Of a stretch of 64,000 nt of DNA, positions 27,811-37,863 are shown one piece after another. Within the stretch, counting starts at the first letter, position 1. Each line of letters begins with the position of its first letter. Position numbers and translations under genes: made by a program. Under the pieces are notes generated by a model. It worked only from the letters and a program-made list of their open reading frames with translations. It did no database searches and was not told the origin of the DNA. The stretch is taken from the NCBI GenBank assembly GCA_964595205.1, contig CAZQOQ010000032.1, positions 18,320-82,319 of the forward strand. Reading direction: 5' to 3'. The stretch comes from JADKIH01 sp964595205. Its GTDB lineage: Bacteria > Bacteroidota > Bacteroidia > AKYH767-A > 2013-40CM-41-45.

Positions 27811-29337
27811 TTAATCTACATTGTCGTGGAGGAAAGAATTATTCTGACGCAGGTCAGATTTTTTTTCATCCTCTGTACTCAATGTATACCTTGATACATT
27901 CGTCTCGCTCGAATGCTGAACGGAATCAAGTTTAATATTTCTTCTTTTATATGCCGGCTCCTTTTCCATATCGGATATGTTGGCATTTCCGATCCGATAA
28001 CTGAGCGACTTGAGCTTGAGTATGCGTTCTTTTGATTTTCGAAGCTGCTCTTCGGTTGAATCATCCAGGCTATCGCTGTCATACAGATCATGAACGACAG
28101 AAGTCTTACCGGGTTCGCTGATTTCAGTTTTAGGCTCATCAACAGGCATGCTTACCGGGGCTTCCTTTGGCTGGGAAAGAGAAAATTCAAATGTCAGTTC
28201 TTCTTTTTCAGTTACCACGGGAGGCAGGGGAATCTCTTTCTTCAAAACCGGCTCGAGAATTTCAGGCTCCCTGGCGACAGGAGTCTCGATCTTTGCCTTT
28301 TGTTCGTTTACCTCCTCGTCGAGCTTATGAATTTTTTTGGTCTTGTCCTTCTCGCGGCTGATCTCAGTACCGATTTCTTCTCTGGTCTTGAAGCCGGTTG
28401 CAATGATTGTAACAGAGAGTCTTTCGCCAAGATGTTCTTCGTGGCAATTACCCCAGATGATATCAGCAGTTAAGCCGGCCTGATCCTGGATGTAATCAGT
28501 AATGTCGCCGATCTCATCCATGGTGACTTCTTTGACACCGGAGGCGATGTTCATCAGGATAAATCTCGCGCCTTTGATATTATTATCATTCAGCAACGGA
28601 GAAGCGAGTGCCTGTTCAACCGCCTTGATTGCACGGTTCTCGCCTTCGGCGATTGCAGATCCCATGATGGCAACACCGCTGTTATGGACGGCCGTCTTCA
28701 CGTCTTCGAAATCGACATTGATGTAACCAGTGACGGTGATGATTTCGGCAATTCCCTTGGCGGCTGTTGTGAGTACATTGTCGGCATGAGCGAAAGCCTC
28801 GGAGAGGTTCAGGTTTCCGTACATTTCCCGTAGTTTCTGATTACGGATGATGATGATGGTATCGACATTTTGCTTGAGCTGCTCGATGCCTTCGTCGGCC
28901 TGTTGTCTCCTTCTCTTTCCTTCGAATTCGAAAGGCATCGTTACGATGGCAACGGTGAGTATGCCCATCTCCTTTGCGGTCTGAGCAATGATCGGGGCGG
29001 CACCTGTTCCGGTTCCTCCTCCCATTCCTGCGGTAATGAAAACCATCCGGGTATTGGTGAGCAGTATTTTACGGATGTCGTCGATATTTTCTATTGCAGC
29101 ATTGCGTCCTACTTCGGGAATGGCGCCGGCACCTCTGCCTTCAGTAAGGCTGCTGCCGAGCTGCACTTTGTGTGGTACGGGAGAAGTCTCCAGAGCCTGA
29201 GCGTCGGTGTTACATACGATGAATTCAACACCCTTAATTCCCTGTCGAAACATATGATTGACGGCATTACTTCCGCCACCACCGACACCAATTACCTTGA
29301 TGATAGATTCGCTGTCCCTTAAAAAATCAAATTCCAT
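27811..29337 (-). CDS. ftsZ: Cell division GTPase FtsZ
   Basis: 508 residues. The GTPase core has KVIGVGGGGSNAVNHM, NTDAQAL and the tubulin signature GGGTGTGAAPI. The long linker (about 330-450) is acidic and Pro/Glu-rich. The C-terminus keeps the Bacteroidota end YKRRNIKLD, SRYTLS and NNSFLHDNVD, which should bind FtsA. FtsZ polymerises into the division ring. It is the last essential gene of the cluster, 36 bases after ftsA. Confidence 0.97.
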   Translation of the reverse strand: MEFDFLRDSESIIKVIGVGGGGSNAVNHMFRQGIKGVEFIVCNTDAQALETSPVPHKVQLGSSLTEGRGAGAIPEVGRNAAIENIDDIRKILLTNTRMVFITAGMGGGTGTGAAPIIAQTAKEMGILTVAIVTMPFEFEGKRRRQQADEGIEQLKQNVDTIIIIRNQKLREMYGNLNLSEAFAHADNVLTTAAKGIAEIITVTGYINVDFEDVKTAVHNSGVAIMGSAIAEGENRAIKAVEQALASPLLNDNNIKGARFILMNIASGVKEVTMDEIGDITDYIQDQAGLTADIIWGNCHEEHLGERLSVTIIATGFKTREEIGTEISREKDKTKKIHKLDEEVNEQKAKIETPVAREPEILEPVLKKEIPLPPVVTEKEELTFEFSLSQPKEAPVSMPVDEPKTEISEPGKTSVVHDLYDSDSLDDSTEEQLRKSKERILKLKSLSYRIGNANISDMEKEPAYKRRNIKLDSVQHSSETNVSRYTLSTEDEKKSDLRQNNSFLHDNVD

Positions 29338-29373
29338 GTTTAATGTTTTTAGTTGTTTAGTTCCTGTTCCGTG

Positions 29374-30675
29374 TTATAATGTGGTATCCTTTTCTTCTTT
29401 TAAAAATTCTGACAGCCATTCAAGAAATGTTGGAGTGTGGCCCTTTGGCTGTATTTCCCGACCCTTTTTATCGTTCATTTTCTTACCGCTCTCGGTAATT
29501 TCAACCGGTGCTTTCTTTTTCCTTTCCATTTCATGGAAGCCTTTTATTACGAGACCGACGCCTGTAGCGAACATCGGGCTCTTCAGGTCGTCAGAGCCTT
29601 TGGCGAGGTGTTCGTTTGGATAGCCAACGCGTGTATCCATGCCGGTGATGTATTCTACGAGCTGGACGATGTGACGAAGCTGGGCACCGCCACCGGTGAT
29701 GACGATTCCGGCGATCAGCTTTTTCTCGAAGCCTGAATTTTTTATTTCAAAATGAACATGTTCGATGATCTCTTCCATCCTTGCCTGGATGATATGAGCA
29801 AGATTCTTCACCGAGATCTCGCGTGGCTCACGGCCGCGGAGGCCGGGAATGGAAACGATTTCATTCTCCTGGTTCTCGCTTGCGAGTGCAGATCCGAATT
29901 TGATCTTCAGAAGCTCCGCCTGCATGCGAATGATGGAACAGCCCATTTTGATGTCATCTGTAATCACATTGCCGCCGAAAGGAATCACAGCGGTATGACG
30001 GATGATCCCATCCTGGAAGATGGCGATGTCCGTAGTGCCGCCGCCGATGTCGACGAGAACGACGCCTGCCTCTTTTTCCTCATCGGTAAGAACAGCCTCC
30101 GACGAAGCAAGCGGTTCGAGGAATAGACCGAGTGTCTTAAGATTCGCCCGCTCCACACACTTATAAATATTTTTTGCGGCAGTGATCTGGCCTGTAATTA
30201 TGTGACAATTCGCTTCGAGCCTGATGCCTGACATGCCGATGGGGTTCTTGATTCCCTGCTCGTTGTCGATGATATATTCCTGAGGGATGACATGGATGAT
30301 CTTTTCTCCCGGAGGCATAGCCAGTTTGTACATATCCTCGACGATTGCATCGATATCGCTCTGGGAGATTTCGTCGTCGAGAGAATCTCTGGTACGCATG
30401 CCGCGGTGCTGCAGGCTCTTGATGTGCTGGCCGGCGATTCCAACGTACACAGAACCGATATCGACGTTTGACTTCTCAGACGCCTCCTGTACCGACTTTG
30501 AAATCGAATCGATGGTATTGACAATATTTGTCACAACACCACGGGTAACGCCGTGGGACTCATATTTTCCATAACCCAGAATATCGATTTTTCCAAATTC
30601 ATTCTTCCGCCCAACGATCGTACAGATTTTTGTTGTACCGATATCGAGCCCTACGACGATTTCATCTTTTTCCAT
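29374..30675 (-). CDS. ftsA: Cell division actin-like protein FtsA
   Basis: 433 residues from MEKDEIVVGLDIGTTKICTI; a more upstream in-frame codon would overlap ftsQ. Phosphate-1 motif LDIGTTKI, SHS2 (1C) domain region (SVYVGIAGQHIKS), phosphate-2 motif VLVDIGGGTTDIAIF, and adenosine motif GIVITGGGAQLRHI. The C-terminus is basic with a final helix (LEWLSEFLKE) that could bind the membrane. FtsA anchors FtsZ to the inner membrane. The start lies one base after the ftsQ stop. Confidence 0.96.
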   Translation of the reverse strand: MEKDEIVVGLDIGTTKICTIVGRKNEFGKIDILGYGKYESHGVTRGVVTNIVNTIDSISKSVQEASEKSNVDIGSVYVGIAGQHIKSLQHRGMRTRDSLDDEISQSDIDAIVEDMYKLAMPPGEKIIHVIPQEYIIDNEQGIKNPIGMSGIRLEANCHIITGQITAAKNIYKCVERANLKTLGLFLEPLASSEAVLTDEEKEAGVVLVDIGGGTTDIAIFQDGIIRHTAVIPFGGNVITDDIKMGCSIIRMQAELLKIKFGSALASENQENEIVSIPGLRGREPREISVKNLAHIIQARMEEIIEHVHFEIKNSGFEKKLIAGIVITGGGAQLRHIVQLVEYITGMDTRVGYPNEHLAKGSDDLKSPMFATGVGLVIKGFHEMERKKKAPVEITESGKKMNDKKGREIQPKGHTPTFLEWLSEFLKEEKDTTL

Positions 30676-30676
30676 A

Positions 30677-31477
30677 TTATTTCTTTGTGCAGACAACCTG
30701 GTCTTTATATTTTAAATTGATCCTGCTATACTTATCCCACCCCTTTTTACTTAAACCCTCGCGGTAAAACACATAGAGCTTATTAAACTTCTCTTCCAGA
30801 AACTGGTCGTCGCCGAGAACGACTGTGTGATTTCCGACTCTTGGAATCATTTCGATATCGCCGTCAGCATTTACATAAAACTGCTGAACGGTCGCATTCC
30901 AGAAATCATTCTGGTTGGTGTATGAGGCGATGTGAAACAACTGTTCGATTTTCAATTTATGTATGGCAGTATCGGTCGATTCTTTATCACTGTAAACTCT
31001 CACTTTTCGCTCAGATTCCTTATCGAAGATGTATCCGTTTGCAACAGGCACCCGTGCGGTAAATTTTTCAGAGGGGGGCATATAAATCCCGTCTTTGTCG
31101 ATATAAAAGCTTTCATTATTAAAGTTTATAATCCGGACCACAGGAACACGCTGTTTTACTTCAATATTGAGTTTTCCATCAACGGTTGAAAATACTTCGG
31201 CGTCACTGATAAATGGGTAGGTATTGATGATTTTTTCCAACAAAGAAATGTTAATAGAAGCTAAAGATTTTCCTTCGAGAGTTCCGAATTTATTTTGTAT
31301 TATCTGGCGAATATCTCCCTCCTCAACGAAGCCGATTCCGCTGCTGTCATGAATATTGACAAAGATCCCCGAACACGGCATTACCGATTGTTTATGAGAA
31401 GCAAAACCAACCGATACCAGGAAGGCAATTACGACCAGGGAAGCCGTAGCAAATTGAATTAGCAGGCGTTTTTTCAT
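30677..31477 (-). CDS. ftsQ: Cell division protein FtsQ/DivIB
   Basis: 266 residues. A short cytoplasmic tail and one membrane helix (about 7-26) are followed by a POTRA-type domain (IFVNIHDSSGIGFVEEGDIRQII... SLLEKIINTYPFISDAEVFSTVDGKLNIEVKQRVPVVRI region). It fits FtsQ by position between murC and ftsA and by the PFISDAEVF..G.L.IEV.QR pattern. It links the Z ring to the septal synthase in the periplasm. Confidence 0.9.
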   Translation of the reverse strand: MKKRLLIQFATASLVVIAFLVSVGFASHKQSVMPCSGIFVNIHDSSGIGFVEEGDIRQIIQNKFGTLEGKSLASINISLLEKIINTYPFISDAEVFSTVDGKLNIEVKQRVPVVRIINFNNESFYIDKDGIYMPPSEKFTARVPVANGYIFDKESERKVRVYSDKESTDTAIHKLKIEQLFHIASYTNQNDFWNATVQQFYVNADGDIEMIPRVGNHTVVLGDDQFLEEKFNKLYVFYREGLSKKGWDKYSRINLKYKDQVVCTKK

Positions 31478-31478
31478 T

Positions 31479-32864
31479 TCAGTTGAGTTGTTTTAAATAA
31501 TCACCTATGGGTTTTACAAGCTGGTCGATGTCGCCCGCGCCCAGCGTGAGCAGCACTTCACATTTTCTTTTCTTTAATTCACTGATCACATCTTCCTTTG
31601 CGACCATCATCTTATCTTTTAATTTAACTTTTTCAAAAATAATCTGCGACGTAACACCAGGGATAGGCTCTTCTCGGGCCGGATATATATCGAGAAGAAT
31701 CAATGTATCGAGCAACGAAAGGCTCTTCGCAAAACCGTCAGCAAAATCTCTCGTCCTCGTAAAAAGATGAGGCTGGAAAATACCTGTGATTTTTTTATCA
31801 GGATACAGTTCCCTCACCGACATGATGCAGGCTCTGAGCTCTTCAGGATGATGTGCATAATCATCGATGTATATCATTTCCTTTGTTCTTACCTGGTAAT
31901 CGAATCTCCGTTTCACTCCGCTGTAGGTGGAAATCGCTTTCCTTATATCATCGTCCTGCACATTTAACAGCCTGGCTACTGCAATTGCAGCAATTGCATT
32001 TTCAACATTATGCATTCCCGGCATGTCGGATGATAAATTTTCAATCGACGAATTGGAATTTTTCCAGTCGAAACGATAGCGATGTTCACCGACCCTGATA
32101 TTCACTCCGGAATAATCCGATTTTTCATTCACCGAATAGCTGCTTTTATTGAGCCTCAGGTCATCCAGGGGCAACCCTTTTTTATAAATCAGCTTCCCTC
32201 CTTCTCTGAGTTTTCCTGCAAACAAACGGTATGACTCGATCATATACTTTTCGTCTCCATAAATGTCCAGGTGATCGGCATCCATCGAGGTAATCACGGA
32301 AATTGTCGGAGAAAGGGCGAGGAAAGAACGATCATATTCGTCCGCTTCCACCACAACATATTTTTCTCCCTTCAGCGAATGACTCAGCAGGAGGTTTGTA
32401 TTATAATTTTTTGAAATGCCACCCAGGAATGCGGAACAATTAAACCCAGAAGAATTCAATATGTGTGCGATCATCGAAGAGGTCGTCGTCTTGCCGTGTG
32501 TCCCGGCTACCGCAATTGTAAATGTGCTTTCAGTCAGCATTCCCAGCACTTCGGATCGTTTTTTTATGGTGTATCCGTGCGACTTGAAATAATTGAACTC
32601 TCCGTGACTCATGGGAATCGCGGGTGTATAGATTACGAGTGTCTGATAGTGCCCTGCTTCAATAATATTTTTGTTTACGAGGTGTATGTCGTCAGCAAAA
32701 TGCACATCGATGCCCTCGTTGATGAGCTCATCCGTCAAAGGTGTGCTGGTCTTATCATACCCTGACACATTCTTACCCTGAGCATTGAAGTACCGAGCGA
32801 GTGCGGACATGCCGATGCCTCCAATGCCAAGGAAGTAGATGTTTTTGAATTGGGAGAAATTCAC
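31479..32864 (-). CDS. murC: UDP-N-acetylmuramate--L-alanine ligase MurC
   Basis: 461 residues. FLGIGGIGMSALARYF at the start, ATP loop AGTHGKTTTSSMIAHI, EADEYDRSFL, and DDYAHHPEEL in the central domain. It adds L-Ala to UDP-MurNAc. ftsQ follows after one base; murG lies upstream. Confidence 0.96.
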   Translation of the reverse strand: MNFSQFKNIYFLGIGGIGMSALARYFNAQGKNVSGYDKTSTPLTDELINEGIDVHFADDIHLVNKNIIEAGHYQTLVIYTPAIPMSHGEFNYFKSHGYTIKKRSEVLGMLTESTFTIAVAGTHGKTTTSSMIAHILNSSGFNCSAFLGGISKNYNTNLLLSHSLKGEKYVVVEADEYDRSFLALSPTISVITSMDADHLDIYGDEKYMIESYRLFAGKLREGGKLIYKKGLPLDDLRLNKSSYSVNEKSDYSGVNIRVGEHRYRFDWKNSNSSIENLSSDMPGMHNVENAIAAIAVARLLNVQDDDIRKAISTYSGVKRRFDYQVRTKEMIYIDDYAHHPEELRACIMSVRELYPDKKITGIFQPHLFTRTRDFADGFAKSLSLLDTLILLDIYPAREEPIPGVTSQIIFEKVKLKDKMMVAKEDVISELKKRKCEVLLTLGAGDIDQLVKPIGDYLKQLN

Positions 32865-32909
32865 AGCGTTTGCCTTATATACAGTGTTAAATTTTTTCTG
32901 ACTGTTTTT

Positions 32910-34022
32910 TTATTTTACAAGAGAATATACCACGTCAGCTATTTTTTCAGCAGAATTTTTCTCCGCTAAAGAACTTATGTTTTTGCCAAGACTGATCTGA
33001 AGTTCGATGTTATTCAGAACTTCAGATACCCGGGACATTAAATCATTTTTTGCATTTGCGTCTTTTACGAGGATTGCAGCATTTTTATTGACCAGCGACA
33101 TTGCATTTTTCGTCTGGTGATCCTCTGCTACATTAGGAGACGGAACCAGGATGGCAGGCTTGCCAACGAGTGCCAGTTCCGATACAGAGCTGGCCCCGGC
33201 ACGGGAGATGATCACATCTGCAGCGGCAAAGGCAAAATCCATCCGCTGAATAAAATCGAAAGTCCGGATGCCTTTCGACTGAAGATCCTTCACCGCTTCC
33301 GCGGCACGCGGAGCGAATGATTTACCGGTTTGCCAGATGAGCTGTATATTTCTTTCAACAAATAAACTTAAGCCGGCTTCGATACTCTTATTAATAGTAA
33401 GAGCGCCGAGTGAACCGCCGATGACAAGTACGGTCTTTTTGCCGGGGTCAAGACTGAAAAAATTCATCGCGTCCTGTTTCTTGCCGGCAATCATCACCAT
33501 TTCTTCTCTCACCGGGTTGCCGGTCATTACTATTTTAGTCTTCGGGAAAAATTTTTCCATGCCATCGTAAGCCACACATATTTTCTGTACACGCTTCGAT
33601 AATATCTTATTGGTTATTCCGGCAAATGAATTCTGTTCCTGGATGAGCGAAGGAATTCGCTTCGCAGTAGCAGCATAAAGCAACGGACCGCTTGCATATC
33701 CGCCGACACCTATTGCCACGTCAGGTGAAAAATTTTTAATTATTCTTTTCGATTTCAAAATGCTCCTTATAATTTTAACCGGCAGCAGAAAATTCTTCAG
33801 GCTGAATTTTCTCTGTATGCCACTGATGTCGAGTCCTTCAATTTTATATCCGGCCGACGGCACCTTTTCCATTTCCATCCGTCCGGTTGCTCCAACGAAT
33901 AAAAATTCATTGGCCGGATTTTTCTTTTTAAGTGCATTGGCGATTGCGATGGCAGGAAAGATATGTCCGCCGGTTCCGCCTCCGCTAATGATCACACGCA
34001 GGTTACGCGGTTGCGAGTTCAT
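32910..34022 (-). CDS. murG: UDP-GlcNAc:lipid I transferase MurG
   Basis: 370 residues. N-terminal VIISGGGTGGHIFPAIAIANAL, then GVGGYASGPLLYAA and the C-terminal donor site GGSLGALTINKSI, SRAGASSVSELALVGKPAILVPSP. It makes lipid II from lipid I at the inner membrane. Its start overlaps the end of ftsW by 20 bases. Confidence 0.96.
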   Translation of the reverse strand: MNSQPRNLRVIISGGGTGGHIFPAIAIANALKKKNPANEFLFVGATGRMEMEKVPSAGYKIEGLDISGIQRKFSLKNFLLPVKIIRSILKSKRIIKNFSPDVAIGVGGYASGPLLYAATAKRIPSLIQEQNSFAGITNKILSKRVQKICVAYDGMEKFFPKTKIVMTGNPVREEMVMIAGKKQDAMNFFSLDPGKKTVLVIGGSLGALTINKSIEAGLSLFVERNIQLIWQTGKSFAPRAAEAVKDLQSKGIRTFDFIQRMDFAFAAADVIISRAGASSVSELALVGKPAILVPSPNVAEDHQTKNAMSLVNKNAAILVKDANAKNDLMSRVSEVLNNIELQISLGKNISSLAEKNSAEKIADVVYSLVK

Positions 34023-35166
34023 GACCGCCTTCCTTTTTTTCTTTCTCTACTTGTTTACTCACGCTTAGTACGACACCCAGTGCAAGACTTGTAAACCAGA
34101 TTGATGTGCCACCCATGCTTAACAACGGCAACGGCTGACCGGTGACTGGGAATAAATTCACCGCAACGGCCATATTAATCAGCGCCTGGAATACGAGCAT
34201 AAATGCACACCCCGCTGCGAGCAGGGTGCCAAAGGCCATCGGGCTGTGATGAATGAACCTGATAACCCTGAAGAACAATAACAGGTAGAGGAACAGTATG
34301 AAGGCACCACCGATGAAACCATATTCTTCAATGATTATGGCATAAATGAAATCCGAATACGGATGCGGAAGAAAATTTCTCTGTACGCTGTTTCCCGGAA
34401 AGCGCCCGATAAATCCTCCGCCCGCAATTGCGATCTTGGCCTGAGTGGTCTGGTAATTATCCGCATCTTCTCCGGAAACAAACCTTTCGATACGCGCCTT
34501 CCATGTTTCTATCCTTCCGGTCTTGCCAATGGCAATGGAGATCAGCAGGAAAAGTCCGAAACAGATTATTCCTACCCCGATCGTTCCGAAGATAAATTTC
34601 ATTTTCATCCGGCCTATAAACATCAGGTAACAGGAAGAAATAAAAATCATCGCCGAAGTTGAAAAATTTGCCGGCAATATCAGCGCACACACGATTATGA
34701 TCGGAACGATCACGGGTAAAAAAGCCGTTCGAAAATTATTTATTTCTCCCTGCCTCTTGGATAGTATCCTTGCCACATACATGATGAGAGCAAGCTTGGC
34801 GAAATCAGATGTCTGGAACGTAATGTTTGTGCCCGGAAGTGTCAGCCATCTGCTTGCTTCATTCAGGTTGGTTCCTAGCATCAGCGTCAATACGAGAAGC
34901 GGAACAGTCACCCAGAGAGCAATCTGGGAGATCCTTGAATAAAGCGTGTACCTCACGAGATGCGCCACATACATTAAAACCAGTCCGAATGCAAGAATGA
35001 TTAAATGTTTGATCAGGTAATATTCCGTATTCCCGCTCTGAAATTTATACGCCAGCGTTCCGGTGCTGCTGTAAACGGCAAGGAGTGAAAATATCGACAG
35101 GATGAAAACGATAAGCCAGATTGTCCGGTCCCCTTTGAAATACTTGTCGAGCCAGGTTGCCTGCAT
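34003..35166 (-). CDS. ftsW: SEDS-family septal peptidoglycan polymerase FtsW
   Basis: 387 residues with about ten hydrophobic segments. Family marks include the initial FILSIFSLLAVYSSTGTL helix, LTLPGTNITFQTSDFAKLALI, and the periplasmic loop HPYSDFIYAIIIEEYGFIGG. The C-terminal PLPLLSMGGTSI is the SEDS signature. It polymerises lipid II at the septum with FtsI. Confidence 0.95.
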   Translation of the reverse strand: MQATWLDKYFKGDRTIWLIVFILSIFSLLAVYSSTGTLAYKFQSGNTEYYLIKHLIILAFGLVLMYVAHLVRYTLYSRISQIALWVTVPLLVLTLMLGTNLNEASRWLTLPGTNITFQTSDFAKLALIMYVARILSKRQGEINNFRTAFLPVIVPIIIVCALILPANFSTSAMIFISSCYLMFIGRMKMKFIFGTIGVGIICFGLFLLISIAIGKTGRIETWKARIERFVSGEDADNYQTTQAKIAIAGGGFIGRFPGNSVQRNFLPHPYSDFIYAIIIEEYGFIGGAFILFLYLLLFFRVIRFIHHSPMAFGTLLAAGCAFMLVFQALINMAVAVNLFPVTGQPLPLLSMGGTSIWFTSLALGVVLSVSKQVEKEKKEGGHELATA

Positions 35167-35232
35167 GCTGTTTGGTTATAGATATTGATTAATATTTGTT
35201 TCAGTCATTTTGCGGTCTTACTTATTCGTCAC

Positions 35233-36606
35233 TCACAGACTCTTCACCGCCTTTTTAAATTGACGGCCGCGGTCTTCATAATTTTCGAACAGGTCAAAAC
35301 TTGCACAGGCTGGCGATAACAAGACCACGTCTCCTTTTTTGCCGATGTTATAAGCCGTCTGAACCGCTTCATCAGCAGAACCCGTCTCAACGATTTGCGG
35401 AACGATATCCTTAAAAGTTTTGATGATTTTTTTATTGTCCTTGCCGAGACAGATAATGGCCTTTACTTTTTCGGTGACGAGGTCTTTCAGGGTCGTGTAA
35501 TCGTTTCCCTTATCCACTCCGCCGAGAATCAATATCACTGGTTTGTTGAAGCTTTCAAGAGCATACCAGGTGGAATTTACGTTTGTAGCCTTGGAATCAT
35601 TAACGAATTCAATACCGTGAACGGAGGAAACAAATTCCAGGCGGTGTTCCACGTTTTTAAAATCAGAGAGACTTTCCCTGATAGTTTCTTTCCTGATGTC
35701 AACAAGTTTTGAGGCAATTCCTGCGGCCATCGAATTGTAGAGATTGTGTTTCCCCTGTAGGGCGAGTTCATGTATTAGCATGGTTAAGTGTTTATGGTTG
35801 GTTAAAAAATGAATTTCGTTGTCTTCGAGCCAGGCTCCCTCTTCCTGCCTCTTCCTGATTGAAAAAGGATATGCATGGGCTTTTACCTGCACCATGGGGA
35901 GATACTCAAGGGTGAGCGGGTCGTCTGCGCAATAAATGAATGCATCGGTGGATGTCTGGTTTTGCAGGATCCGGAACTTCGACATCGCGTAATTTTTTAC
36001 GTCGTAGTTATACCTGTCCAGGTGATCGGGAGTGATATTTGTGAGAACAGCGACATCGCATTTGAAATTATACATGTCGTCGAGCTGAAAGCTGCTTAAC
36101 TCCAGCACGTAATAGTCGAAATCATGTTCAGCCACCTGGAGTGCGAAACTTTTACCGACATTTCCACCAAGGCCGACATTTAATCCCGCTTTCTTCAGGA
36201 TGTGATAAATCAGCATGGTGGTAGTGGTCTTTCCGTTTGTTCCTGTTATTCCGATCATCTTTGCATTTGTATATCTTCCTCCGAATTCGATCTCGCTGAT
36301 AACAGGAATGCCGGCCTGCCTGATCTTCATGAACAATTCTGATCCTGCAGGAACACCCGGGCTCTTTACAATTTCATTCGCATTTAATATTTTTTCTTCC
36401 GTATGTGTTCCTTCTTCGAAATCAATCGAATGATGCATCAACAATCTCCTGAACTCCTCTTTAATCTTCCCGTTATCGGTTACAAACACATCAAATCCTT
36501 TCTTAGCCGCAAGTATGGCGGCACCCACACCACTCTCTGCAGCGCCGAAAATGACGAGTCTTGGAGTATTTACTACTGCAGATTTATTTTTAATTTGATC
36601 CGTCAT
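35233..36606 (-). CDS. murD: UDP-N-acetylmuramoylalanine--D-glutamate ligase MurD
   Basis: 457 residues. FGAAESGVGAAILAAKKGF at the N-terminus, SPGVP, ATP loop ITGTNGKTTTTML, LELSSFQL, NITPDHLDRY, and the end LLSPACASFDLFENYEDRG. It adds D-Glu to UDP-MurNAc-L-Ala. The start overlaps the end of mraY by 4 bases. Confidence 0.96.
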   Translation of the reverse strand: MTDQIKNKSAVVNTPRLVIFGAAESGVGAAILAAKKGFDVFVTDNGKIKEEFRRLLMHHSIDFEEGTHTEEKILNANEIVKSPGVPAGSELFMKIRQAGIPVISEIEFGGRYTNAKMIGITGTNGKTTTTMLIYHILKKAGLNVGLGGNVGKSFALQVAEHDFDYYVLELSSFQLDDMYNFKCDVAVLTNITPDHLDRYNYDVKNYAMSKFRILQNQTSTDAFIYCADDPLTLEYLPMVQVKAHAYPFSIRKRQEEGAWLEDNEIHFLTNHKHLTMLIHELALQGKHNLYNSMAAGIASKLVDIRKETIRESLSDFKNVEHRLEFVSSVHGIEFVNDSKATNVNSTWYALESFNKPVILILGGVDKGNDYTTLKDLVTEKVKAIICLGKDNKKIIKTFKDIVPQIVETGSADEAVQTAYNIGKKGDVVLLSPACASFDLFENYEDRGRQFKKAVKSL

Positions 36607-37862
36607 CTGAGTTTAAGCGTAACGACTGTCAGCACTGCAAGCATGATTCCCACGATCCAGAAACGGGATACGATCTTGGATTCATGATATCCTTTCTTCT
36701 GGTAATGATGATGTAAGGGCGACATCAGGAATATCCTCCTGCCTTCGCCATATTTTTTCCTTGTATACTTGAAATAACTTACCTGGATCATCACCGATAA
36801 ATTTTCGACGAGGAATATTCCGCAGAGTATCGGGATCAGCAGTTCTTTCCTGATTGCAATTGCATAGGTGGCGATGATTCCTCCAAGGGCAAGACTGCCG
36901 GTATCGCCCATGAAAACCTGTGCCGGATATGCATTATACCAGAGAAAGCCGACGCATGCCCCTGTAAATGCTGCTATGAAAACCACCAGCTCGCCTGCAT
37001 TCGGTATGTACATGATGTTTAAATAATTTGCGAACACAGTATTTCCCGACACGTAAGCGAGAATTCCCAGTGTAGCGCCGATGATCGCACTCGACCCGGT
37101 AGCCAGTCCGTCTATACCATCAGTAATATTGGCTCCGTTGGAGACTGCGATGATGATGAACATTACAATGGGAATAAAAATGACCCATGCATATTTTTTC
37201 ATCGATGGCCCGATCCACGAAATGAGGACCGAATAATCAAACTCATGATTCTTTATAAACGGTATGGTCGTCTTCGTTGATTTTATGGCTACCGGGGAGT
37301 AAAGCGCATTTTCATTCTGCCGCATATCTTCAATCACATTCGAATTCTGATGCTTTACGGTGATTGCCCCTTTCTCAACCTTCTCTTTCACGACTACGTT
37401 CTCATTAAAATAAAGTGTAAAGCCTATGATCAGACCGAGCACGACCTGGCCCATGACTTTAAACTTCCCGGCTAAACCCGCTTTGTCTTTTTTGAAAACT
37501 TTTATATAATCGTCGATGAAACCGATGATGCCGAGCCACACGGTTGTAACAATCATGATGATCACATAAACGTTTATCAGCCGTGCGAATAACAATGTGG
37601 GTACAAGTACAGCTCCCAGGATAATCAGTCCGCCCATTGTCGGCGTTCCCTGTTTCTCAATCTGGCCGGTTAAGCCAAGGTCTCTCACCGTTTCGCCGAT
37701 CTGTTTTTTTCTCAGGTAATTGATGATCCTCTTGCCGAACAACAATGAGATGATGAGCGAGGTAATCAGGGCTGCAGCTGCACGAAAAGAGATGTATTGA
37801 AAAACTCCTGCGCCGGGCAGGTTAAAATGTTCTTTCAGGTAAGCGAAAAAGTAATACAACAT
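36603..37862 (-). CDS. mraY: Phospho-MurNAc-pentapeptide translocase MraY
   Basis: 419 residues, about 60 more than the proteobacterial enzyme. Family motifs GTPTMGGLIIL, FIDDYIKVFKKDKAGL, NGANITDGIDGLATG and PAQVFMGDTGSLALGG are all present, with HHHYQKKGYHE near the end. The extra length is mainly a charged periplasmic or loop insertion (about 165-220) after the fifth membrane segment. It makes lipid I from UDP-MurNAc-pentapeptide and undecaprenyl phosphate. Confidence 0.96.
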   Translation of the reverse strand: MLYYFFAYLKEHFNLPGAGVFQYISFRAAAALITSLIISLLFGKRIINYLRKKQIGETVRDLGLTGQIEKQGTPTMGGLIILGAVLVPTLLFARLINVYVIIMIVTTVWLGIIGFIDDYIKVFKKDKAGLAGKFKVMGQVVLGLIIGFTLYFNENVVVKEKVEKGAITVKHQNSNVIEDMRQNENALYSPVAIKSTKTTIPFIKNHEFDYSVLISWIGPSMKKYAWVIFIPIVMFIIIAVSNGANITDGIDGLATGSSAIIGATLGILAYVSGNTVFANYLNIMYIPNAGELVVFIAAFTGACVGFLWYNAYPAQVFMGDTGSLALGGIIATYAIAIRKELLIPILCGIFLVENLSVMIQVSYFKYTRKKYGEGRRIFLMSPLHHHYQKKGYHESKIVSRFWIVGIMLAVLTVVTLKLR

Positions 37863-37863
37863 G

